A stretch of 35,657 nucleotides of DNA, from assembly GCA_964553105.1 (NCBI GenBank), contig CAZKJO010000024.1, positions 1 through 35,657 on the forward strand. Direction: 5' to 3'. The notes under the pieces were generated by a model. That model did not search any database, was not told the origin of the DNA, and worked only from the letters and a program-made list of their open reading frames with translations. The translations under genes and the position numbers were made by a program. Below are positions 16,191 through 23,843 of this stretch, piece after piece (positions within the stretch are counted from its first letter, which is position 1; each line of letters starts with the position of its first letter). The DNA comes from Profundicola sp964553105 (GTDB taxonomy: Bacteria; Bacteroidota; Bacteroidia; Flavobacteriales; Weeksellaceae).

Positions 16191-16517
16191 TTAGTCTCTA
16201 ATTCCAGAAGCTACTGCAAACTCTTCTGCAAATAATCTCATCTTTTGAGCTACATCTTTCTCAGATGTGGCCCTTTCGTAGGTGCTCGCCATAGAAGCAA
16301 GCATCTGGTGGAAAAATATTTTCATATCATCCATCGGCATTTCTTTGGTCCACAAATCAATGCGCAAAGCTTCTTTGTTTTCTAAATCCCAAACCGATAA
16401 AATGGCTGCTTTGGTTTCTTGTCTTTCAACGCCACCATCTTTTGCACTCCAATGCAAACTTTCTGGTACGTTGTTCTCGTCTAAACCAACTTCTATTATA
16501 ATTTCTGATTTCTTCAT
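16191..16517 (-). CDS. gldC: Gliding motility protein GldC
   Basis: The 108-residue soluble protein matches GldC of Flavobacterium johnsoniae in size and pattern: MKKSEIIIEVGLDENNVPESLHWSAKDGG, a central WDLENKEALRIDLWTKEMP, and an end rich in helix (RLFAEEFAVASGIRD). GldC is accessory to gliding and type IX secretion in Flavobacteriia; its biochemical role is not known. It follows gldB after 12 bases on the same strand, the order known from F. johnsoniae, so the two form an operon. Confidence 0.93.
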   Translation of the reverse strand: MKKSEIIIEVGLDENNVPESLHWSAKDGGVERQETKAAILSVWDLENKEALRIDLWTKEMPMDDMKIFFHQMLASMASTYERATSEKDVAQKMRLFAEEFAVASGIRD

Positions 16518-16529
16518 TTTAATTATAGT

Positions 16530-17513
16530 TTAATCTACAGGCTTGTAACCTGATTCTTTAAATATTTTTAATAAATCTTGATCTGTTAAGAACGTTTGTA
16601 AATCAACATCCTTGTTCTTATCTAAATAAGCTCTACAAATTTGCCAGCCCATCCATGCACCAATTTTTCCTGGTGATTTGGTGTCGTTATCTGAAAAGAA
16701 TTTAGAAAAAGGTGCAGGATCTAAGAACCTTTCATTTAATTTTTTATCATCATTAAAGAAAATCTGCTCTTCGGTAAAATATAAATACACTTGCGCTTCG
16801 TTGTCATAAGACCAAGCAATTTCTTCTTCTGTATATCCAATTTTAGCAGCATCTGAAGTGTTTGGCAATAAGGCATCTTGAATGATTAAAACCTTTCCTT
16901 CGTAAATCATTTTTTCAATGAAATTCCTTTTTCTAATGTCATAAGGAACCATTTGTCTTGCGATACTTTCCACCACTTTTGGTTTAAAGTTGTTTGGATT
17001 CATTTGAACTCTGAAATAATCCTGAATTCTCATGGCTTCATAAGATGAGTTGTCTTCTCCTAAAAACCAATCCAACCCAATCACCATATCCTTAGATTTA
17101 GGAAAATAAGCAACTGGATATTCATAAGGCAGTTCCCCAGTAAATGTATAAACATTGGGAACTTCAAAATTAGGATAGAAGAATTTTAGTCTTTTAAAAA
17201 TATCAGCCAATGAATCTTTAATAGCTTGTGGATTGTTATAAGTTTTTAATACATCTTGGTGTAATGCATTGCTAAGCGAATCTTGGCGACGCGCATTTAA
17301 AAGAGAGTCCGTTGCAGCTTCAAAAAAGTCTGGAAATTTAGCTTTTAAGTCCTCATTAGAAACCGAAGCATCATAATAAGTGCTTGAAATATCCACTAAA
17401 TTTATTTCTTCAATTTCGGGAGTAGTTTCGATTTCCCAACGATAGGAATCTTTATCTCCACAACTCAACAATAGGAAAACGCTCAATAAGCTTAATACTT
17501 TGATTACATTCAT
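16530..17513 (-). CDS. gldB: Gliding motility lipoprotein GldB
   Basis: GldB is a lipoprotein needed for gliding in F. johnsoniae. The product from ATG 17513 is 327 residues with a lipobox ending LLLSC (C18), followed by an acidic mature domain containing YRWEIETTPEIEE, LPYEYPVAYFPK and, near the end, PGKIGAWMGWQICRAYL. The frame extends six codons further to a TTG at 17531, but the ATG gives a standard signal peptide and leaves room for a -7 box at 17537-17544. The gene is divergent from nadE, with 40 bp between starts, and leads into gldC. Presence of gldB/gldC fits Flavobacteriales but alone does not show that the cell glides. Confidence 0.93.
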   Translation of the reverse strand: MNVIKVLSLLSVFLLLSCGDKDSYRWEIETTPEIEEINLVDISSTYYDASVSNEDLKAKFPDFFEAATDSLLNARRQDSLSNALHQDVLKTYNNPQAIKDSLADIFKRLKFFYPNFEVPNVYTFTGELPYEYPVAYFPKSKDMVIGLDWFLGEDNSSYEAMRIQDYFRVQMNPNNFKPKVVESIARQMVPYDIRKRNFIEKMIYEGKVLIIQDALLPNTSDAAKIGYTEEEIAWSYDNEAQVYLYFTEEQIFFNDDKKLNERFLDPAPFSKFFSDNDTKSPGKIGAWMGWQICRAYLDKNKDVDLQTFLTDQDLLKIFKESGYKPVD

Positions 17514-17536
17514 TACCTTTACATTTCTCAAAAAGT

Positions 17537-17544
17537 CAAAATTA
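17537..17544 (-). promoter_or_regulatory. -7 box of the gldBC operon
   Basis: The minus strand reads TAATTTTG, an exact TAnnTTTG, 23 bases before the gldB ATG at 17513. A TTTG (plus 17561-17564) lies 16 bases upstream, a little close, and is inside the start of nadE. No comparable plus-strand box for nadE was found. Confidence 0.45.
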
Positions 17545-17553
17545 AAGATAATA

Positions 17554-18342
17554 ATGCAGACAAAAGCAGTAATTGACTATATTGTTAAATGGTTAGATGA
17601 TTATTTGACAAACTCAAGACAAAATGGCTATGTAATCGGGATTTCTGGAGGCGTAGATTCAGCAGTAACTTCTACATTAGCAGCCATGACCGGAAAGCCA
17701 TTAATGGTAATCGAAATGCCGATTCATCAAGATCCTAATCAGGTTTCGAGAGGTAAAGAACATATCGCTTGGTTAAAGGATAATTTCTCTAATGTAACCA
17801 GTTCAGTTGTGGATTTAACTACCACATTTGATTCTTTTGTAGAAGCGATAGACCTAGATAAATCAGACAGCGAGTGGGAACTTTCACTTGCCAATTCTAG
17901 ATCGAGATTGCGTATGACGACTTTATATTATTTCGCAGGTTTACATCGTTATTTAGTTTTAGGTACAGGGAATAAAATTGAAGATTTCGGTGTAGGATTC
18001 TTTACTAAATATGGTGATGGAGGAGTAGATGTTTCTCCTATTGCAGATTTATTAAAGAGTGAAGTATTTTTGCTGGCCAAAGAACTCAATATTGTTGATT
18101 CTATTCAAAAAGCTCAACCCACCGATGGACTTTGGGCTGATAATAGATCCGACGAAGATCAGATGGGAGCAACTTATGATGAGTTAGAGTGGGCTATGAA
18201 AGTTGATGAGAATAAAACTCCTAATGATTTTGAAGGAAGAGAAAAAGAAGTTTTGACTATATATAGAAGACTGAATCGTGCTGCACAACACAAATTAAAT
18301 CCGATTCCAGTTGCTTATATTCCCGAAGAATTAAAAGTATGA
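17554..18342 (+). CDS. nadE: NH3-dependent NAD+ synthetase
   Basis: NadE amidates deamido-NAD with ammonia and ATP, the last step of NAD synthesis. The 262-residue protein has the PP-loop SGGVDS (31-36), the substrate-loop region DNRSDEDQMGATYDELEWAM, and LGTGNKIEDFGVGFFTKYGDGGVDVSPIADL typical of the catalytic core. It lacks the glutaminase domain, so ammonia must be supplied. ATG 17554 (MQTKAVIDYI) is preferred; the 18 upstream in-frame codons from 17500 overlap gldB and do not resemble the family. rlmD begins one base after its stop. Confidence 0.95.
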   Translation: MQTKAVIDYIVKWLDDYLTNSRQNGYVIGISGGVDSAVTSTLAAMTGKPLMVIEMPIHQDPNQVSRGKEHIAWLKDNFSNVTSSVVDLTTTFDSFVEAIDLDKSDSEWELSLANSRSRLRMTTLYYFAGLHRYLVLGTGNKIEDFGVGFFTKYGDGGVDVSPIADLLKSEVFLLAKELNIVDSIQKAQPTDGLWADNRSDEDQMGATYDELEWAMKVDENKTPNDFEGREKEVLTIYRRLNRAAQHKLNPIPVAYIPEELKV

Positions 18343-18343
18343 T

Positions 18344-19756
18344 ATGCGTAGAAAAAGACCGCCATTAATTATAGAAAATATAAAATTAACCACAGCTGGT
18401 GCTAAAGGAGCAGCTATTGGTAAAACCGAAGAGGGAAAAACTGTCTTCGTTAGAAATGCCGTTCCAGGTGATACGGTAAACATTAGAGTAACCAAGAGAA
18501 ACAAACGTTTTTTTGAAGGAATCGTTACGGAGGTTTTAGAAGAATCCCCGCATAGAATTCAACCAGAATGTCAACACTTTGGTGTTTGTGGAGGTTGTAA
18601 ATGGCAAAACATGGGTTATGATACCCAGTTATTCTACAAAGAGAAAGAAGTTAAAGATAACTTAGAGCGTATTGGTAAAATTAATGTGGATCATTGCTCA
18701 CCAATTATGGGGTCTAAAGAGATTTTCTTTTATAGAAATAAGCTAGAATTTTCATTTTCAAATCAACGTTGGATTACTGAAGAGGAGATGCAGGAGAATA
18801 AGGTAATCGAAGATAGAAATGCATTAGGATTTCACATTCCAGGTCGTTGGAGTAAGATTTTAGATGTTAAAAAATGTTGGTTGCAAGAAGATCCTTCTAA
18901 TGCGATTCGTTTAGAAGTAAAGAAATTTGCAGATGAACATGATTATGAGTTTTTTGATCCCGTAGAACAATCAGGATTCTTAAGAACTTTAATGATTCGT
19001 ACGACAACTACAGGACAAGTGATGGTGTTGATTCAGTTCTTTAAAGAAAATGAAGAGCAAAGAAATCAATTATTGGAGCACTTAAAACAAACTTTCCCGC
19101 AGATTACAAGTTTATTATACGCAATCAATCCAAAAGGAAATGATTCGGTATACGATTTAGATATCCAAACCTATGCTGGCGAGGATTTTATTATGGAAGA
19201 AATGGAAGGTCTTAATTTTAAGATCGGACCTAAGAGTTTTTACCAAACCAATCCCAAACAAGCTTACGAACTTTATAAGGTAGCGAGAGATTTTGCCAAC
19301 CTATCTGGGGATGAATTGGTGTATGATTTATACACAGGAACCGGAACTATTGCTCAGTTTGTTTCTAAAAAAGCACAAAAAGTAATTGGTGTTGAGTCTG
19401 TGCAAGAAGCTATTGATGCGGCTCAGGAAAACGCTAAATTTAATAACATCGACAACTGCGAATTCCTTTGCGGTGATATGAAGGATGTATTAAATGATGA
19501 TTTTGTGACGAGATATGGTCAACCAGATGTAATTATTACCGATCCTCCAAGAAATGGAATGCACCCTAAAGTGGTTGAGAACATCTTGAAAATCGCTCCA
19601 GAAAAAGTGGTTTATGTAAGTTGTAATTCAGCCACTCAGGCAAGAGATTTAAATCTGATGAAGGGTGATTATGATATAGTTAAAATTCAGCCGGTAGATA
19701 TGTTCCCACAAACATATCATGTTGAGAATGTAGTGTTAATGCAACGAAAATCGTAA
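18344..19756 (+). CDS. rlmD: 23S rRNA (uracil-5-)-methyltransferase RlmD/RumA type
   Basis: The 470-residue enzyme methylates C5 of a uridine (U1939 in E. coli 23S rRNA) using S-adenosylmethionine. An N-terminal TRAM domain (1-68) binds RNA. The [4Fe-4S] ligands are visible as C76, C82 and C85 in CQHFGVCGGC and C178 in VKKCWL. The Rossmann methyltransferase core has YDLYTGTGTIAQF, then DPPRNGMHPKV and the nucleophile in YVSCNSATQARDL (C427). It lies one base after nadE and 9 bases before a lipoprotein gene, so it is inside an operon. Related RumB/TrmA-type activities are possible, but the four-Cys cluster and TRAM domain favour RlmD. Confidence 0.93.
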   Translation: MRRKRPPLIIENIKLTTAGAKGAAIGKTEEGKTVFVRNAVPGDTVNIRVTKRNKRFFEGIVTEVLEESPHRIQPECQHFGVCGGCKWQNMGYDTQLFYKEKEVKDNLERIGKINVDHCSPIMGSKEIFFYRNKLEFSFSNQRWITEEEMQENKVIEDRNALGFHIPGRWSKILDVKKCWLQEDPSNAIRLEVKKFADEHDYEFFDPVEQSGFLRTLMIRTTTTGQVMVLIQFFKENEEQRNQLLEHLKQTFPQITSLLYAINPKGNDSVYDLDIQTYAGEDFIMEEMEGLNFKIGPKSFYQTNPKQAYELYKVARDFANLSGDELVYDLYTGTGTIAQFVSKKAQKVIGVESVQEAIDAAQENAKFNNIDNCEFLCGDMKDVLNDDFVTRYGQPDVIITDPPRNGMHPKVVENILKIAPEKVVYVSCNSATQARDLNLMKGDYDIVKIQPVDMFPQTYHVENVVLMQRKS

Positions 19757-19765
19757 CTTTCTCCA

Positions 19766-20245
19766 ATGAAATATTTCATTTTCATACTATCTGTTTTAAC
19801 TCTTTTAGCCTCTTGCGAAGAGGATGATATTTGCTTAGACGGAAAAACACCGCAATTGTATCTTAAGTTCCAAAACCAATCACCCGCAACAGAAGGTAGA
19901 ATGGATTCTTTGATTGTTTATAGAAAAGAAGCCAATGGAAATTTTGAAATGGTTTTAGCAAAAGCTCAATTAAATGCGATTGATTCGACTAAGGTTTCCT
20001 TAAGAATTGATGAGGTGAATCAAACAGAGTTGATTTTGACAACAAGAAGAAATGAACCTGCTTTGTATGATACGTTAAGAATTAACTATGATAGAAATGT
20101 GGTTTATGGCTCTAAAGCTTGTGGTTACAAGGTAAATTACATTCAAACAGAATATAATATAACACAACAATTTTTTGTTGATAAAGAAGAATTAGATACG
20201 AATATAACCAATGAAGAAGCTCCTCATTTATTGCTTTATTATTAG
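19766..20245 (+). CDS. Lipoprotein, DUF6452-like
   Basis: A 159-residue lipoprotein (MKYFIFILSVLTLLASC, C17) followed by EEDDICLDGKTPQLYLKFQN, which resembles the Bacteroidota-specific DUF6452 family. The mature domain looks beta-rich, with SLIVYR, TELILTT and GYKVNYIQTEYNI strands, and holds two further cysteines that could pair. Its role is unknown. The last 35 bases overlap the start of the next envelope gene, and both follow rlmD, an order I recall from other Flavobacteriales genomes. Translational coupling and a shared envelope role are inferred. Confidence 0.82.
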   Translation: MKYFIFILSVLTLLASCEEDDICLDGKTPQLYLKFQNQSPATEGRMDSLIVYRKEANGNFEMVLAKAQLNAIDSTKVSLRIDEVNQTELILTTRRNEPALYDTLRINYDRNVVYGSKACGYKVNYIQTEYNITQQFFVDKEELDTNITNEEAPHLLLYY

Positions 20246-20861
20246 TCCTTTTTGGCTATTGGCACAAGTAGATTCTACCCAAGTAAAATCCAATCAACAG
20301 GGCGTTTTAGTGGGCGTGGATTTATTTAATCCAATTGTAAGTGCATTTTCTGATAAAAAGGGATTTGAAGCTATGCTCGCCGTTCCGATCAAAAAACGTT
20401 GGAATATTGTGGCGGAGGTAGGTTACGAGCAAAATCATTTTGACAATAACAATTGGGATGTTGATGCCAAAGGTATTTATGCAAGAGCTGGTGTGAATTG
20501 GTTTGTTTCTCAGGATAATACAAATCCCAATATGGGCTATTATTTTGGAGGACGAATAGGTTTTTCTCCTTTTCAGCAGACTATCAACAAATATGTAATT
20601 CAAGGTGTGGACATGCCTAATGTAGAAGGCAGTTTGCCACAGCATAATGCTTCGGCGGCTTGGTTAGAGCCATTAGCAGGTGGTAGAGTGCAGGTGTTCA
20701 AAACGCCGTTTTACGTGGATGCTAGTGTTAGACTTAAAATCAAATTATTCGACACCAATGAGGAGGATTTAACGCCTTTGATTATTCCAGGATTCGGAAC
20801 GAATAACAATGGTTTGAATTTTGGGGTGAACTGGAGCTTGGGTTATGTTTTTTCTTTTTAA
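20211..20861 (+). CDS. Outer-membrane beta-barrel-like protein, DUF6048-like
   Basis: A 216-residue exported protein with signal peptide MKKLLIYCFIISPFWLLAQ. The mature part alternates short amphipathic strands with glycine turns (WNIVAEVGYEQNH, GIYARAGVNWFV, YYFGGRIGFSP, LNFGVNWSLGYVFSF) and ends in Phe, as outer-membrane barrels often do. It resembles the DUF6048 family. It overlaps the upstream DUF6452-like lipoprotein by 35 bases; the pair may assemble together at the outer membrane, but no function is known. coaE follows after 25 bases. Confidence 0.82.
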   Translation: MKKLLIYCFIISPFWLLAQVDSTQVKSNQQGVLVGVDLFNPIVSAFSDKKGFEAMLAVPIKKRWNIVAEVGYEQNHFDNNNWDVDAKGIYARAGVNWFVSQDNTNPNMGYYFGGRIGFSPFQQTINKYVIQGVDMPNVEGSLPQHNASAAWLEPLAGGRVQVFKTPFYVDASVRLKIKLFDTNEEDLTPLIIPGFGTNNNGLNFGVNWSLGYVFSF

Positions 20862-20886
20862 TAATATCTTATAAATCAATCATATC

Positions 20887-21474
20887 ATGAAAATAATTGG
20901 ACTTACAGGAGGAATCGGATCGGGGAAGAGTAGTGTTGGAAACCTTCTTGAGCATAAAAATATTCCTCTTTATTATTCTGATCGTCGGGCTCATGAAATT
21001 ATGAATGAATCTGAAAAAATCGTTCATACGCTCAAGGGGCTTTATGGGGACGATATATATGTTAGCGGAAAATTAGATCGTGAGAAGCTAGGAAGTATAG
21101 TTTTTGCCGATCAACAAAAATTAGCTGCCTTGAACGAATTAGTGCATCCAGAAATTTTTGCCGACTTCGATACATGGAAAAAAGAACAAAATTCGGATTT
21201 TATCATCAAGGAAGCTGCAATTTTATTTGAGTCAGGATCATACAAAGATTGTGATATTGTAGTAACAGTCTCAGCTCCTTTGGAGACAAGAATTATCCGC
21301 ACGATGGCGAGGGATAATAAATCTAGAGATGAGGTGATGGATAGGATTTCAAAACAATGGACAGACGAACAAAGAGAGGCTAAAGCTGACTATATTATTA
21401 AGAATGATAGTAGCTTCTTGGATTTAGAAAGAGAGGTTGAACAGTTTTATTATTGGTTGCAAAATACCAAATAA
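20887..21474 (+). CDS. coaE: Dephospho-CoA kinase
   Basis: CoaE phosphorylates the 3'-OH of dephospho-CoA with ATP, the last step of CoA synthesis. The 195-residue protein has the P-loop GLTGGIGSGKSSV (5-17), the DRRAHEIM segment, and the lid region with ARDNKSRDEVMDRISKQW; KADYIIKND (about 164-172) is the usual C-terminal motif. It is followed by a two-component system after 33 bases, an association I recall from other Flavobacteriales. Confidence 0.95.
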   Translation: MKIIGLTGGIGSGKSSVGNLLEHKNIPLYYSDRRAHEIMNESEKIVHTLKGLYGDDIYVSGKLDREKLGSIVFADQQKLAALNELVHPEIFADFDTWKKEQNSDFIIKEAAILFESGSYKDCDIVVTVSAPLETRIIRTMARDNKSRDEVMDRISKQWTDEQREAKADYIIKNDSSFLDLEREVEQFYYWLQNTK

Positions 21475-21507
21475 GTTTAAACAAAACGCATAAATTAAAT
21501 ACAACAT

Positions 21508-23055
21508 TTGAAAGCAAAATTTTTCAAAATATTAATCTTGTTGATGACCTTCTCCATTATTGGACTGATTGTCGTTCAACTTTATTGGCTCAACCAAGCT
21601 TTTCGTCAAGGAGAAAATGAATTCAATTCTCGAGTGATGAAAGCCATGGACGAGACGGTTCAATTTGTGAATCAAAATGAGTTAAATCAATATTATAAAT
21701 TGTTTAATGAGACGCGTAAAACAATGAAGGATAGTGTGAACGCACCCCAAGTAATTACGTCTCAGATTGAAAGTGATTCGGCAAATGTGAAGTATGTTTA
21801 CCTGACGCGTTATATGATGGATAAAATTGTATTACCAGTTTCTGGTATTTACGAAGATTCATTGAATGTAACAGAAATGTATTCTGCAGAACGTGCTATT
21901 AAACTTAAAAAAGATAGTAGTCTGCAGCATTTTCAGCCTATTGATGTCAATTTAGAAGCGGAGTTTAAGGATGCGAATTATACCTTGGAAAGATTTGCTC
22001 GATTTGATGCCGGAAATAAACCTATTTCGAGAAGAATTGATTTGAATAAATTAGATTCCTTATTTAAGAGTAAACTTAAAAAATGGCATATTGAAACGCC
22101 TGTCGAATTAGCTGTTACTAACGAGGATTCACTTACGATTGCCATCAAAACACAAGGATTTATACAAACCAACCAAAATTATATAACGCCCTTATTTTAT
22201 CACAAAGACGATAAGCCAAGTTATTACTTATCGGTTTACTTGCCTTCTAAAAAGAAAACGATTTTTTCTAATATTTCAGCTCTCTTTGCGGTAACAATAT
22301 TATTCACTTTAATCATTCTAGGGATTTATGCTACTTCTCTTTGGGCGATGTTGAGACAACGTCAGATTTCGCAATTGAAGACGGATTTTATGAATAATAT
22401 GACCCATGAATTTAAAACACCATTAGCCACAATTTCTGTTGCAACTGATGCGCTGAAAAGCAAAATGATTTCTAGCGATCCAGAGAAAGTTAAGCATTAC
22501 GCCAATGTGATTAAACAAGAAAATAAACGAATGAATCATCAAGTTGAAATGGTTTTGCGTATGTCTCAATTCGAAAGAAATGAAATAAGTCTAGAAAAAT
22601 CTATCGTTAATGTTAATGATTTGGTAAAACAGAGCGTGGAATCCATTAGATTGATCGTAGAAAATAGGAATGGCACAATCTTTGAAAATTATAAAGCCGA
22701 TAGGGACGAGTTGTCAGCGGACAGCTTACATTTAGGAAATATTATTTTAAATGTGTTAGAAAACGCAAATAAATATTCTCCCGATAGCCCTCAAATCAAT
22801 GTTGAAACTTATAACGTAAATAATAATTTTGTTATAAAAATAGCCGACAAAGGTATTGGAATGAGCAAAGCAGTTTTGGGCAAAGTGTTTGATAAATTTT
22901 ACCGAGAAGAAACAGGAAATGTTCACAATGTTAAAGGACATGGACTAGGTTTAGCTTATGTTAAGTATATTGTCGAGTTACACGGTGGAGAGGTTGATGT
23001 TGAAAGTGAAAAAGGTAATGGTAGTACCTTCTATTTAAAATTACCAATAAAATAA
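21508..23055 (+). CDS. Sensor histidine kinase, RprX-like
   Basis: The 515-residue inner-membrane kinase has helix 1 at 8-28, a periplasmic sensor of about 220 residues, helix 2 at about 255-278, then HisKA with the phospho-accepting histidine in NMTHEFKTPL (H300) and an HATPase domain with N-, G1- and G2-box sequences (ENANKYSPDS, DKGIGM, GHGLGLAYVKYIV). It starts with TTG at 21508: an in-frame TAA at 21496-21498 leaves no upstream ATG, and the N-terminal helix must be included. Its partner regulator begins 4 bases after the stop. The pair resembles RprX/RprY of Bacteroides by sequence and order, from memory. The signal is unknown. Confidence 0.92.
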   Translation: MKAKFFKILILLMTFSIIGLIVVQLYWLNQAFRQGENEFNSRVMKAMDETVQFVNQNELNQYYKLFNETRKTMKDSVNAPQVITSQIESDSANVKYVYLTRYMMDKIVLPVSGIYEDSLNVTEMYSAERAIKLKKDSSLQHFQPIDVNLEAEFKDANYTLERFARFDAGNKPISRRIDLNKLDSLFKSKLKKWHIETPVELAVTNEDSLTIAIKTQGFIQTNQNYITPLFYHKDDKPSYYLSVYLPSKKKTIFSNISALFAVTILFTLIILGIYATSLWAMLRQRQISQLKTDFMNNMTHEFKTPLATISVATDALKSKMISSDPEKVKHYANVIKQENKRMNHQVEMVLRMSQFERNEISLEKSIVNVNDLVKQSVESIRLIVENRNGTIFENYKADRDELSADSLHLGNIILNVLENANKYSPDSPQINVETYNVNNNFVIKIADKGIGMSKAVLGKVFDKFYREETGNVHNVKGHGLGLAYVKYIVELHGGEVDVESEKGNGSTFYLKLPIK

Positions 23056-23059
23056 GATT

Positions 23060-23773
23060 ATGGCTGAAAATATAAAATTACTTTTGGTGGAAGACGATCC
23101 AAGTTTTGGGACGGTTCTTAAAGATTACTTACAAATTAACGAGTATGATGTTACTCACGCTATTGATGGCGAAGAGGGTTGGGCTAAATTCAAAAGTGAT
23201 AAATTTAATCTTGTTATTTTAGACGTTATGATGCCTAAAAAAGATGGATTTACATTAGCCAAAGAAATCAAGGAAGTTAATTCAGAAATTCCTATTATTT
23301 TCTTGACCGCAAAGAATATGCGCGAGGATGTTTTGAAAGGATACAAGCTGGGAGCGGATGATTATATCACTAAGCCTTTTGACTCAGAGGTTCTTTTGTA
23401 TAAGATTAAAGCAATTATTCAAAGAAATGGCATCAATGATGAGCGATTCAATCAAGATGAGTTCAAGATTGCTAACTTTGAATTTAATGCTAAATTAAGA
23501 CAATTAAACATTAACGGAAATCATTACAAACTCTCTCCAAAAGAGAATGAATTGTTGCGCATGCTATGTGTATACAAAAATGATTTGATGCCAAGAGAAA
23601 TTGCTTTAACTCGAATTTGGAATGAAGATAACTACTTTACTTCGCGAAGTATGGATGTTTATATCGCCAAACTAAGAAAGTACCTGAAAGATGATCCGGA
23701 TGTTGAAATCGTGAATATTCACGGTGAAGGATTCAGATTGGTGGCTGAAGGTGATGAGGAAACAGAAGAATAA
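23060..23773 (+). CDS. OmpR-family response regulator, RprY-like
   Basis: The 237-residue regulator has a receiver domain (4-120) with acidic pocket E11/D12, phospho-accepting D55 in LVILDVMMPKKDG, T83 and K105 in YITKPF, then a winged-helix DNA-binding domain (about 140-230; SPKENELLRMLC, SRSMDVYIAKLRKYL, IHGEGFRLV). It is cotranscribed with the kinase 4 bases upstream. The N-terminus (LLLVEDDPSFGTVLKDYL) strongly recalls RprY of Bacteroides. The operon ends at the terminator 23797-23833. Confidence 0.95.
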   Translation: MAENIKLLLVEDDPSFGTVLKDYLQINEYDVTHAIDGEEGWAKFKSDKFNLVILDVMMPKKDGFTLAKEIKEVNSEIPIIFLTAKNMREDVLKGYKLGADDYITKPFDSEVLLYKIKAIIQRNGINDERFNQDEFKIANFEFNAKLRQLNINGNHYKLSPKENELLRMLCVYKNDLMPREIALTRIWNEDNYFTSRSMDVYIAKLRKYLKDDPDVEIVNIHGEGFRLVAEGDEETEE

Positions 23774-23796
23774 AAAAATCTGATTTAAAACATATT

Positions 23797-23833
23797 AAAG
23801 TTCTATGCATTCATTTACATGGAACTTTTTTTT
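23797..23833 (+). terminator. Intrinsic terminator of the coaE/two-component operon
   Basis: AAAGTTCTATG (23797-23807), a 10-base loop and CATGGAACTTT (23818-23828) form an 11-bp stem with one G-U pair; a run of eight T begins at 23826. It ends the plus-strand operon just before the convergent gene at 23844. Confidence 0.8.
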
Positions 23834-23843
23834 GTTTTAAATT